Assembly: GCA_959022495.1 (NCBI GenBank)
Contig: CAUEYX010000056.1
Coordinates: forward strand, 1-15,435
Length of the DNA: 15,435 nucleotides
Source of the DNA: an uncultured Lachnospiraceae bacterium
Lineage (GTDB): Bacteria; Bacillota; Clostridia; Lachnospirales; Lachnospiraceae
Direction: 5' to 3'
Positions 6,896-13,450 of this stretch are shown here, in pieces. The notes beneath the pieces were generated by a model. It ran no database searches. It saw nothing but the letters and a program-made list of their open reading frames with translations, and had not been told where the DNA came from. Each line of letters opens with the position of its first letter. The first letter of the stretch is position 1. Position numbers and translations under genes: made by a program.

Positions 6896-7840
6896 ATGAA
6901 GTATATACTGAAAAAAACAGGAACTCTCATTATAACCTTGTTAATTGTCTCATTTCTGACCTTTCTCGCCTTTGACGTGATCCCGGGAGACGCCGCCAGA
7001 TCGAAGCTGGGGACGGAAGCGACCGCAGAGCAGGTGGAAGCGCTGCAGGAAGAGATGGGGCTGAATGATCCGGTCCCGGTACAGTACGGAAGGTGGCTGA
7101 AGGGTCTTGTCACCGGGGATCTGGGAGAGTCCTACAGCTATTCCATGCCGGTGTGGGAGCTCCTGCGGGAGAAGCTCCCCATCACAGCGGCACTGACCGT
7201 GATGTCCTTCCTGCTGATCCTGCTGCTGTCTGTCCCTCTGGGGATCTATACGGCGCAGAGGGAAGGAACGTGGGCGGACCGGATACTCATGGTGCTGGAC
7301 CAGGCCGCCATGTCGGTCCCGGGATTTTTCTGGGGGATCCTCATCACGCTTGTGTTCGGACTGATCCTCAAATGGTTCACGCCCGGGGCTTATGTGCCCG
7401 TCTCGGAGAGCTTCGGGGGGTTCTTAGGGTATCTGATCGCGCCCAGTGCGGCGATCGCCCTGCCCAGGTGTGCCATGGGCGTGAAAATGCTGCGAAGCTC
7501 TGTGCTGGCGCAGCTGGAGAAGGATTATGTGCGTACGGCATACGCAAGGGGAAACGGACGCAGGCGGGTCATGTACCGACATGTGCTGAAAAACGCCCTG
7601 CTCCCAGTGCTTACCTTCTGGGGCATGACCATCGCGGATATCGTGGCGAACAGCATCATCATTGAACAGGTCTTTACCATCCCCGGGATGGGAAGCCTGC
7701 TGATCACCTCCATCTCCAACCGGGATTACCCGGTGGCGCTGGGGATCATTGTACTGATCGCGTTCTTTGTGATCGTGGTGAATTTTATTGTAGATATTTT
7801 GTACGGCAGGATCGACCCCAGGATCCGGGTCGGGCAGTGA
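6896..7840 (+). CDS. ABC importer permease 1 (DppB/NikB type)
   Basis: This 314-aa inner-membrane permease has an N-terminal helix (about 8-28), an extracytoplasmic loop with LNDPVPVQYGRWLKGLVTGDLGESY, and about five further helices. The cytoplasmic coupling loop is YVRTAYARGNGRRRVMYRHV followed by LKNALLPVL, the EAA motif of binding-protein-dependent permeases. It forms the heteromeric channel with the next gene product. GGAGG lies shortly upstream of the ATG, and the gap to the binding-protein gene is 28 bases. The length equals that of E. coli NikB and is shorter than DppB, which slightly favours a Nik-like architecture. Confidence 0.9.
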   Translation: MKYILKKTGTLIITLLIVSFLTFLAFDVIPGDAARSKLGTEATAEQVEALQEEMGLNDPVPVQYGRWLKGLVTGDLGESYSYSMPVWELLREKLPITAALTVMSFLLILLLSVPLGIYTAQREGTWADRILMVLDQAAMSVPGFFWGILITLVFGLILKWFTPGAYVPVSESFGGFLGYLIAPSAAIALPRCAMGVKMLRSSVLAQLEKDYVRTAYARGNGRRRVMYRHVLKNALLPVLTFWGMTIADIVANSIIIEQVFTIPGMGSLLITSISNRDYPVALGIIVLIAFFVIVVNFIVDILYGRIDPRIRVGQ

Positions 7841-7853
7841 GAGGGCAGGACCG

Positions 7854-8660
7854 ATGAAAAAACATCAGAAGAATTACAATTTCATGATCGGAGCAGGCAT
7901 TGCCCTTTTTATGCTGATTTTCCTGCTTGTGGGGTGCTTCTTTACACCCTATGACCCGGACGCCATGGACGGCGGGGCAAAGATGGCGGCGCCCTCCCTT
8001 TCGCATCTGTTCGGGTGCGACCATTTTGGGCGGGATGTATTCAGCCGGGTGATGAAGGGCACGGGAACGACATTTTTCGTGGCAGCCGCAGCCGTGGTCT
8101 TGGGCGGTGGCGCGGGGATACTGATCGGCGCTTTTACCGGATATTTCGGAGGCTGGGCGGACGAGGTGCTGATGCGCTTTAACGACGCGGCGGCATCCTT
8201 CCCCAACATTCTGCTCGCCCTGGTGTTTATCACCATCCTCGGACCGGGCAAATATAATGTGATCTTCGCGCTGGCGATCGTGTTTATCCCCAGCTTTGCC
8301 AGGATCACGAGAAGCGAGTTCTTAAGCCAGAGGGAGATGGACTATGTGAAAAGCGCACGGCTCATGGGAGCCTCCCACCTGCGGATCATGTTTGTGCACA
8401 TTTTCCCGAACGCCCTGCCGTCCGTGCTCTCCATGGCTGCCATCGGATTTAACAATGCAGTCCTGGCGGAGGCGGGCATGAGCTATCTGGGAATCGGCGT
8501 CCAGCCGCCGGATGCGTCTCTGGGAAGGATGTTGTCCGAGTCCCAGACCTATCTTCTGAGCGCCCCATGGTGTTCCATCTTCCCGGGGCTGGCAGTGATC
8601 CTGCTGGCTTTGGCATTTTCCCTGCTCAGCGACGGGATATTGAAGAAAGGCGGAAGGTAA
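7854..8660 (+). CDS. ABC importer permease 2 (DppC/NikC type)
   Basis: This 268-aa permease has an N-terminal helix (about 10-30), then the FTPYDPDAMDGGAKMAAPS stretch and the FGCDHFGRDVFSRVMKGT block typical of DppC/NikC proteins. The remaining helices contain the EAA-like coupling loop YVKSARLMGASHLRIMFVHI with FPNALPSVL. It pairs with the preceding permease to form the translocation path. The gene starts 13 bases after its neighbour and ends one base before the first ATPase gene, so it is translated as part of a tight operon. Confidence 0.9.
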   Translation: MKKHQKNYNFMIGAGIALFMLIFLLVGCFFTPYDPDAMDGGAKMAAPSLSHLFGCDHFGRDVFSRVMKGTGTTFFVAAAAVVLGGGAGILIGAFTGYFGGWADEVLMRFNDAAASFPNILLALVFITILGPGKYNVIFALAIVFIPSFARITRSEFLSQREMDYVKSARLMGASHLRIMFVHIFPNALPSVLSMAAIGFNNAVLAEAGMSYLGIGVQPPDASLGRMLSESQTYLLSAPWCSIFPGLAVILLALAFSLLSDGILKKGGR

Positions 8661-8661
8661 G

Positions 8662-9486
8662 ATGCGGGATAATAAGAAGCTTCTGGAAGTAAAAGATTTG
8701 AATATTGAGTTTTATGATACTGAGCCGCCCCAGAAGGTGGTAAAGGGCGTGTCTTTTTCCATGGAAAAGGGAGAGATCCTGGGCATCGTGGGAGAATCCG
8801 GTTCCGGAAAGACCCAGACCGCGCTCTCCATCCTGCGGCTGCTGAAAAGCAATTCCGGGATCTGCGGCGGACAGATCCTTTTCAAAGGACAGGATCTGGC
8901 GCTTAGTACGGAGCAGGAACTTGAGCAGGTGCGGGGCGGGGAGATCGCCATGATCTTTCAGGAGCCGATGACGTCCCTGAATCCGGTCCTCACGGTGGGC
9001 AGCCAGATCCAGGAAGGGCTGAAGCTGCATACGAGACTGACCCCGGAGGAGCGAAGGAGACGCGCCATCCTCGCCATGGAAGAGGCGGGGCTTCCGGGAG
9101 CGGAAGAACTGTATCAGAAGTATCCCCACCAGCTTTCCGGCGGGATGCGGCAGAGGGTGATGATCGCAGCAGCCCTGGTAACAGAGCCGGATTTACTTAT
9201 CGCAGATGAACCCACCACCGCTCTGGATGTGACCATACAGGCTCAGATCCTGGAGCTGTTAAAGGAGATCAACAGGAAGCACGGCACGGGCATCCTCTTT
9301 ATTTCCCATGACCTTGCTGTGATCCGCAGGCTCTGCCGCCGCGTGCTGGTGATGAACGAGGGCAGGGTAGAAGAGGCAGGAGAAGTGGAGCAGGTCTTTG
9401 AGCATCCGCAAAAGGAGTACACGAGAAAGCTGCTTGCCGCGATCCCCAACCGCCGGGAGTCCTTAAGGAGAAGGAGGCGCGGATGA
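8662..9486 (+). CDS. ABC importer ATPase 1 (DppD/NikD type)
   Basis: This 274-aa nucleotide-binding subunit has Walker A GESGSGKT (about 46-53), Q-loop IFQEPMTSLNP, signature LSGGMRQRV, Walker B LLIADEPTTALD and H-loop FISHDLAVI. It powers import with the next gene product. The chain ends shortly after YTRKLLAAIPN and lacks the cysteine-containing C-terminal extension (oligo_HPY) of OppD/DppD proteins, so it is closer in length to NikD. The tail is strongly basic (RRESLRRRRRG). The start follows the permease stop by one base, with GGCGGAAGG just upstream. Confidence 0.9.
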   Translation: MRDNKKLLEVKDLNIEFYDTEPPQKVVKGVSFSMEKGEILGIVGESGSGKTQTALSILRLLKSNSGICGGQILFKGQDLALSTEQELEQVRGGEIAMIFQEPMTSLNPVLTVGSQIQEGLKLHTRLTPEERRRRAILAMEEAGLPGAEELYQKYPHQLSGGMRQRVMIAAALVTEPDLLIADEPTTALDVTIQAQILELLKEINRKHGTGILFISHDLAVIRRLCRRVLVMNEGRVEEAGEVEQVFEHPQKEYTRKLLAAIPNRRESLRRRRRG

Positions 9487-9487
9487 G

Positions 9488-10198
9488 ATGAAATATGTAT
9501 TAGAAGTAAAGAATGTAAGCGCCGCCTATCGGGAAGGCAGAAAGGAAAAGACGGTATTGAAGGGGATCAGCTTTGAAGTCCGGGAAAATGAGATCCTGGG
9601 GCTGGTGGGCGAGAGCGGGTGCGGGAAATCCACCCTGTCCAAGGTGATCTTAGGATTTGTGAAGGCTTCGGAAGGGGAAGTCGTGCATCATACGGAAATG
9701 CCCCAGATGATCTTTCAGGATCCTTATTCGTCCCTGAACCCGACGAAGAAGATCGGCTGGATCCTGGAAGAACCTCTGCGGATCCGGAAGGTTCCCGCTC
9801 AGGAGCGAAAGAAACGGGTGCGCGGGATGGCGGAAAAGACCGGGCTGGGAGAGGAGATGCTTACCCGCCGCCCGGGCGAATTAAGCGGCGGGCAGAGGCA
9901 GCGTGTGAGTATTGCCGCGGCGCTTCTACAGGGCTCTCGTTTCCTGATCGCAGACGAACCGGTCTCCGCACTGGATGTGACCATCCAGAGACAGATCATG
10001 GAACTGATGGTAAGCCTTCAGGAGGAGACGGGGATCTCCATCCTCTTCATTTCCCATGACCTGAACGTCATCTATCAGATGTGCGACCGGGTGCTGGTGA
10101 TGAAGGACGGGGAAATCGTAGAAGAAGGAGAGACGGAAGAAATCTTCGCGGATCCGAAGTCCGATTATATGAAAAAACTGCTGGAGACGGTGCCTTGA
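9488..10198 (+). CDS. ABC importer ATPase 2 (DppF/NikE type)
   Basis: This 236-aa ATPase has Walker A GESGCGKST (about 41-49), Q-loop IFQDPYSSLNPTKK, signature LSGGQRQRV, Walker B FLIADEPVSALD and H-loop FISHDLNVI. It ends at YMKKLLETVP, immediately after the catalytic core, so the OppF-type C-terminal extension is missing. It is the heterodimer partner of the preceding ATPase. The ATG comes one base after the previous stop. The protein is short for the family but complete in motifs. A strong terminator follows. Confidence 0.9.
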   Translation: MKYVLEVKNVSAAYREGRKEKTVLKGISFEVRENEILGLVGESGCGKSTLSKVILGFVKASEGEVVHHTEMPQMIFQDPYSSLNPTKKIGWILEEPLRIRKVPAQERKKRVRGMAEKTGLGEEMLTRRPGELSGGQRQRVSIAAALLQGSRFLIADEPVSALDVTIQRQIMELMVSLQEETGISILFISHDLNVIYQMCDRVLVMKDGEIVEEGETEEIFADPKSDYMKKLLETVP

Positions 10199-10226
10199 AA
10201 AGAATGACACCGGTATTACAGCAGAG

Positions 10227-10268
10227 AAAAATTACCGGGGATCTGGACGGATTCCCGGTAATTTTTTT
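10227..10268 (+). terminator. Intrinsic terminator of the ABC importer operon
   Basis: AAAATTACCGGG (10227-10238) pairs perfectly with CCCGGTAATTTT (10254-10265) over a 15-base loop, and the T run continues to 10268. The -35 of the next gene starts within this T run. Confidence 0.85.
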
Positions 10269-10296
10269 GACATACCCGGCTTTTCAAAATCATATA
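10267..10296 (+). promoter_or_regulatory. Probable promoter of the CaCA antiporter gene
   Basis: A perfect -35 TTGACA (10267-10272) overlaps the terminator T-tract. With an 18-base spacer the -10 is CATATA (10291-10296), which is a weak match. A start near 10303 would leave a leader of about 22 bases containing AGGAAGG before ATG 10325. Confidence 0.55.
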
Positions 10297-10324
10297 TTTC
10301 TTTGAAGTATAGGAAGGATCGAAT

Positions 10325-11272
10325 ATGTCTGTTTTATTCTGTATCGTGATGTTTGCTTTGGGGCTGCTCTTTTTAGTCGGGGGGAGCAGCCTGTTTGTGG
10401 ACAGTGCGGTGTCCATCGCGAAGAAATTCCACGTGCCGGAGGTGCTGATAGGCGCTACCATAGTAAGTCTGGGAACCACACTGCCTGAAATCATGTTTTC
10501 TACCGGAGCGTCTTTCCGTGGGTATACAGATATGGCTCTGGGCAATGCTCTTGGCTCGATTCTGTGCAATACCGGATTCATTTCCGGCACCCTGCTCTGT
10601 ATCGTGTCAATTCGGCTGGACGCGGCCAATTTGAAGAGCCTGAAAAGGTATCTGTGTCTTCTCTTTGTCTTAATCAGTGTCTATGTATTATCGGGAGTCT
10701 TTTTTGCAGGTCTTCCCAGAGTGTCGGGACTCCTGCTCGCGGCGGCCGGTGTGTGGTTCCTCTGGTCATCCGCCCGGCGCGGCGCGGACGCGCAGGGCGG
10801 ATATGCAGAACAGCCGGAGGGGCGGCTTGTGCTCAGCGATGTGGTCCGTATTCTGCTGGAAATCGTCCTTATCTATATGGGGGCAGGATTCCTGCTGGAA
10901 TACGGCCCGGTACTGGCTGAAATTATGGGTGTTCCGGACGTTGTGATTTCGCTGACTTTCGTCGCGGCAGGGACTTCCCTCCCGGAACTGGTGACATCCC
11001 TTGTCTCGCTTAAGAAAAAACATGCTTCCCTGTCACTTGGCAATATTTTGGGCGCGGACATTCTGAATCTTGTTTTTGTGGGCGGGTTATCGGCAGTCAT
11101 ACATCCGATTCCATATGAAAAAAGTGTGCTTGCTTTAGAAATTCCGTTCATAGCAGCACTGCTGGCCATACTCTGTCTTCCGGCTGTCAAAAATGGAAGA
11201 ACAAAGAAATGGCAGGGGATTCTGCTGGTCTGTACATATGGTTTGTATCTCTGGCTTATGCTGATAGGGTAG
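10325..11272 (+). CDS. CaCA-family Ca2+/Na+ (or cation) antiporter, YrbG-like
   Basis: This 315-aa membrane protein has about ten helices in two homologous halves. The alpha-1 repeat holds GTTLPE (50-55) and GNALGSILCN (73-82); the alpha-2 repeat holds GTSLPE (216-221) and GNILGADILN (239-248). The glutamates E55 and E221 are the expected ion-binding residues. The family exchanges Ca2+ for Na+ or H+ across the membrane. A moderately charged loop (about 150-175) separates the halves. Oddity: the usual GSN of the alpha repeats reads GSI in the first and GAD in the second, so ion preference may be altered. The gene is single, with its own promoter after the importer terminator. No terminator is obvious downstream. 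Confidence 0.88.
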   Translation: MSVLFCIVMFALGLLFLVGGSSLFVDSAVSIAKKFHVPEVLIGATIVSLGTTLPEIMFSTGASFRGYTDMALGNALGSILCNTGFISGTLLCIVSIRLDAANLKSLKRYLCLLFVLISVYVLSGVFFAGLPRVSGLLLAAAGVWFLWSSARRGADAQGGYAEQPEGRLVLSDVVRILLEIVLIYMGAGFLLEYGPVLAEIMGVPDVVISLTFVAAGTSLPELVTSLVSLKKKHASLSLGNILGADILNLVFVGGLSAVIHPIPYEKSVLALEIPFIAALLAILCLPAVKNGRTKKWQGILLVCTYGLYLWLMLIG

Positions 11273-11289
11273 TCTGAGCTGAAGTATTG

Positions 11290-11424
11290 TTAAACTGTTT
11301 TCCCAAACTCATAAGCCCTCCGCAGGTGGTCTGTCTCCGCGATACGCGGCCTGCCGTTTGTATCGCCGCAGCCGCCTGCCAGAAGCATTCCTTTATCTTC
11401 AAATCGCTTAATCAAATTGCAATT
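11290..11424 (-). pseudogene. Remnant of a minus-strand gene 3' end
   Basis: The 11273-11544 interval has no full gene. On the minus strand a frame from about 11424 to the stop at 11290-11292 reads well-structured protein from ...FEDKGMLLAGGCGDTNGRPR through IAETDHLRRAYEFGKTV. The segment is GC-rich like the neighbouring genes, while the flank at 11405-11510 is AT-rich. No ribosome site serves the internal ATG (11388). The composition suggests the C-terminal end of an enzyme, but I cannot name the family with confidence. It is most likely debris from a gene deletion. No other feature was found in this gap except the promoter at 11545. Confidence 0.4.
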
Positions 11425-11544
11425 CAATTACATGATTTCATATCACTGTCATTCTAACATATTATCAAAGATTCAGATATAGGAGACTTTAAATAAAAGG
11501 GCGTAAAAGCCGGGACCCGGATGATAAGTCTATACGTTAATGTG

Positions 11545-11574
11545 TTGAAGGAGGAGACCGGGGTGTGCTATACT
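11545..11574 (+). promoter_or_regulatory. Extended -10 promoter of the aroE-like/DMT operon
   Basis: -35 TTGAAG (11545-11550), an 18-base spacer, and -10 TATACT (11569-11574), preceded directly by the extended element TGC. A start near 11581 places AGGAGG (11606-11611) and ATG 11622 in a short leader. It rules out the in-frame ATG at 11565. Confidence 0.65.
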
Positions 11575-11621
11575 GTACCTGCATTTTATTTAAAGAAGCA
11601 GATTCAGGAGGATGGATTACT

Positions 11622-12497
11622 ATGGAAAGAAGAATTAGCGGACACACACAGCTCTATGCGCTCATCGGTTCTCCGGTGGGGCATTCTGGCTCTCCTGCTA
11701 TGTACAATTATAGTTTTGACAAGCTTGGGATTGACGCGGCTTATCTTGCGTTTGACGTCCCGCTGGAGAAAACAAGGGAGGCGGTCGAGGCACTGCGCAC
11801 CCTCCATGCCGGCGGATTTAATGTGACGATGCCCTGCAAGACGGCGGCGGCACGGCTTGTGGACAGGCTCTCCCCGGCGGCGGAGCTTGTGGGGGCATGC
11901 AATACCGTAGTTTTTGAGGAAGACGGGACAATGACGGGACATATCACGGATGGGACGGGATTTGTGCGGAATCTGAAAGAACATGGTATCGACATCAAAG
12001 GGAAAAAGATTGTGCTTATCGGAACCGGGGGAGCGGCCACCGCGATTGCCGTCCAGGCAGCCCTGGACGGGGTGAGCGGGATCGCCATTTTCAATCGGAA
12101 AGACGAATTCTATGCCAACGGTGAGAAGACAGTGGAAAAGATCCGGAAGGCCGTCCCGGATATGGGAAATGTATATATTGATGACTTAGACAACACAGAG
12201 GCTTTGCAAAAAGCCATCGCAGAGAGCGATATTTTAGTCAATGCCACCCGTGCAGGTATGAGTCCTCTGGAGGATGTACTGCCTGTTCCGGCGGAATTCC
12301 TGCACAGAGATCTGGTGGTGGCTGACGTGGTCTACAACCCGAGAAAAACCCTGCTGCTGAAAAAGGCAGAAGAAGCTGGATGCCGCGCTGCGGTAGGAGG
12401 CATCGGAATGCTGCTCTGGCAGGGAGCGGCGGCATTTGAGCTGTTTACAGGACAGGAGATGCCGGCAGAAGAAGTGATGGAGAAGTTTTTTAAATGA
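11622..12497 (+). CDS. aroE: Shikimate/quinate dehydrogenase, YdiB-like
   Basis: This 291-aa enzyme should interconvert 3-dehydroshikimate and shikimate, possibly also quinate, with NAD(P)H. Substrate-site motifs are GSPVGHSGSP (16-25) and NVTMPCK (67-73) with catalytic Lys73, then GACNT (91-95) and TDGTG with Asp110. The nucleotide fold has GTGGAA (134-139). The cofactor loop FNRKDEF (157-163) resembles E. coli YdiB (FNRRDEF) rather than the NRT loop of AroE, which points to NAD(H) use. The GMLLWQGAAAFELFTG tail is family-typical. The start was chosen from AGGAGG 10 bases upstream and the promoter at 11545. Oddities are Tyr28 where AroE has His, and Ile108 where NTDG normally has Asn. It overlaps the DMT transporter gene by four bases. 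The symbol marks the family; a ydiB-like role is possible. Confidence 0.88.
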   Translation: MERRISGHTQLYALIGSPVGHSGSPAMYNYSFDKLGIDAAYLAFDVPLEKTREAVEALRTLHAGGFNVTMPCKTAAARLVDRLSPAAELVGACNTVVFEEDGTMTGHITDGTGFVRNLKEHGIDIKGKKIVLIGTGGAATAIAVQAALDGVSGIAIFNRKDEFYANGEKTVEKIRKAVPDMGNVYIDDLDNTEALQKAIAESDILVNATRAGMSPLEDVLPVPAEFLHRDLVVADVVYNPRKTLLLKKAEEAGCRAAVGGIGMLLWQGAAAFELFTGQEMPAEEVMEKFFK

Positions 12498-13450
12498 GAC
12501 AGAAATATACCAATCAGATTCTTTTGGCGCTGACCGCTTTTATATGGGGCAGCGCCTTTACAGCACAGAGCGTGGGAATGGATTACATTGGTCCTTTTAC
12601 GTTCAATTCAATCCGTACGTTCATGGGGGCAGTGGTACTGCTCCCGGTGATTCTTTTGACGAAACGCGGCGGGAAAATAACGGGTGCCGGTACAACGGCA
12701 GATAACAAGGAAACTGCAGGTGACAGGAAAGCGGCAGATGGCCGTCAGTCGTCAGGCGGCTGGAAGACACTGGCAGCCGGCGGGATCTGCTGCGGGCTTG
12801 CCCTGGCAGCAGCCAGTTCTCTTCAGCAGATCGGCCTTATGTATACATCGGCCGGAAAGGCCGGCTTTATCACGGCTCTCTATATTCTGATCGTCCCGCT
12901 CATGGGGCTTTTCCTCGGGAAAAAGGCGGGCGTGAAAGTGTGGATCGGCGTGGCGCTTGCTGTTGTGGGAATGTACTTCCTGTGTATCACAGAAGGATTT
13001 TCCATAGCAAAAGGAGACTTCTTCGTTCTGCTCTGCGCGGTGATCTTTTCCATTCATATTCTGGTGATTGATCATTTCGCGCCGAAAGTGGATGGAGTAT
13101 GCCTGTCCTGTGTCCAGTTTCTGGTCTGCGGAGTGCTCTGTGCGGTGCCAATGTTTCTGATAGAAAAACCCCATATCAGTGAAATCCTCGCGGCCTGGAT
13201 GCCGCTTCTCTATGCGGGCGTGCTGTCCTGCGGCGTGGCCTATACACTGCAGGTGATCGCGCAGAAAGATACGGACCCGGCTGTGGCGTCTCTGCTTCTG
13301 AGCCTGGAATCCGTATTTTCCGTGCTTACCGGATGGGCAGTCCTGGGTGAGCGCCTGTCGCCCAGGGAGTTATTTGGCTGTGTGCTGGTATTTGCCGCTG
13401 TACTTTTGGCACAGATCCCCGGGAAACATCGTCTGTCCGGGAACCAGTGA
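12494..13450 (+). CDS. DMT-superfamily (EamA) transporter
   Basis: This 318-aa membrane protein has about ten helices and two EamA repeats. The first begins ALTAFIWGSAFTAQSVGMDYIGP; the second includes VLSCGVAYTLQVIAQKDTDPAVASLLLSLESVFS. EamA proteins move small metabolites such as amino acids or nucleotides. ATG overlaps the stop of the dehydrogenase gene (ATGA), so the two are translationally coupled. That raises the possibility that the carrier handles a shikimate- or quinate-related compound (inference). A hydrophilic cytoplasmic loop between helices 2 and 3 (about residues 57-92) contains a degenerate six-residue repeat. The gene ends against the stop codon of the convergent ABC-F gene without an intervening terminator. 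Confidence 0.88.
   Translation: MRQKYTNQILLALTAFIWGSAFTAQSVGMDYIGPFTFNSIRTFMGAVVLLPVILLTKRGGKITGAGTTADNKETAGDRKAADGRQSSGGWKTLAAGGICCGLALAAASSLQQIGLMYTSAGKAGFITALYILIVPLMGLFLGKKAGVKVWIGVALAVVGMYFLCITEGFSIAKGDFFVLLCAVIFSIHILVIDHFAPKVDGVCLSCVQFLVCGVLCAVPMFLIEKPHISEILAAWMPLLYAGVLSCGVAYTLQVIAQKDTDPAVASLLLSLESVFSVLTGWAVLGERLSPRELFGCVLVFAAVLLAQIPGKHRLSGNQ
12698..12769 (+). repeat. Degenerate 18-bp tandem repeat inside the DMT gene
   Basis: There are units at 12698-12715, 12716-12733 and 12734-12751, plus a decayed fourth at 12752-12769. They encode ADNKET, AGDRKA, ADGRQS and SGGWKT in frame. The repeat lies in the loop between helices 2 and 3, so copy-number change would alter loop length without shifting the frame. 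Confidence 0.6.

Noticed and set aside
7093..7665. 190-codon plus-strand frame inside the first permease gene
   Set aside because: It is an out-of-frame shadow of a permease with a clear EAA motif and membrane pattern.
11565..11621. Upstream ATG giving a 310-aa shikimate dehydrogenase
   Set aside because: It lies in the -10 region of the promoter at 11545-11574, upstream of the expected transcript start. The family similarity begins after ATG 11622, which has AGGAGG.
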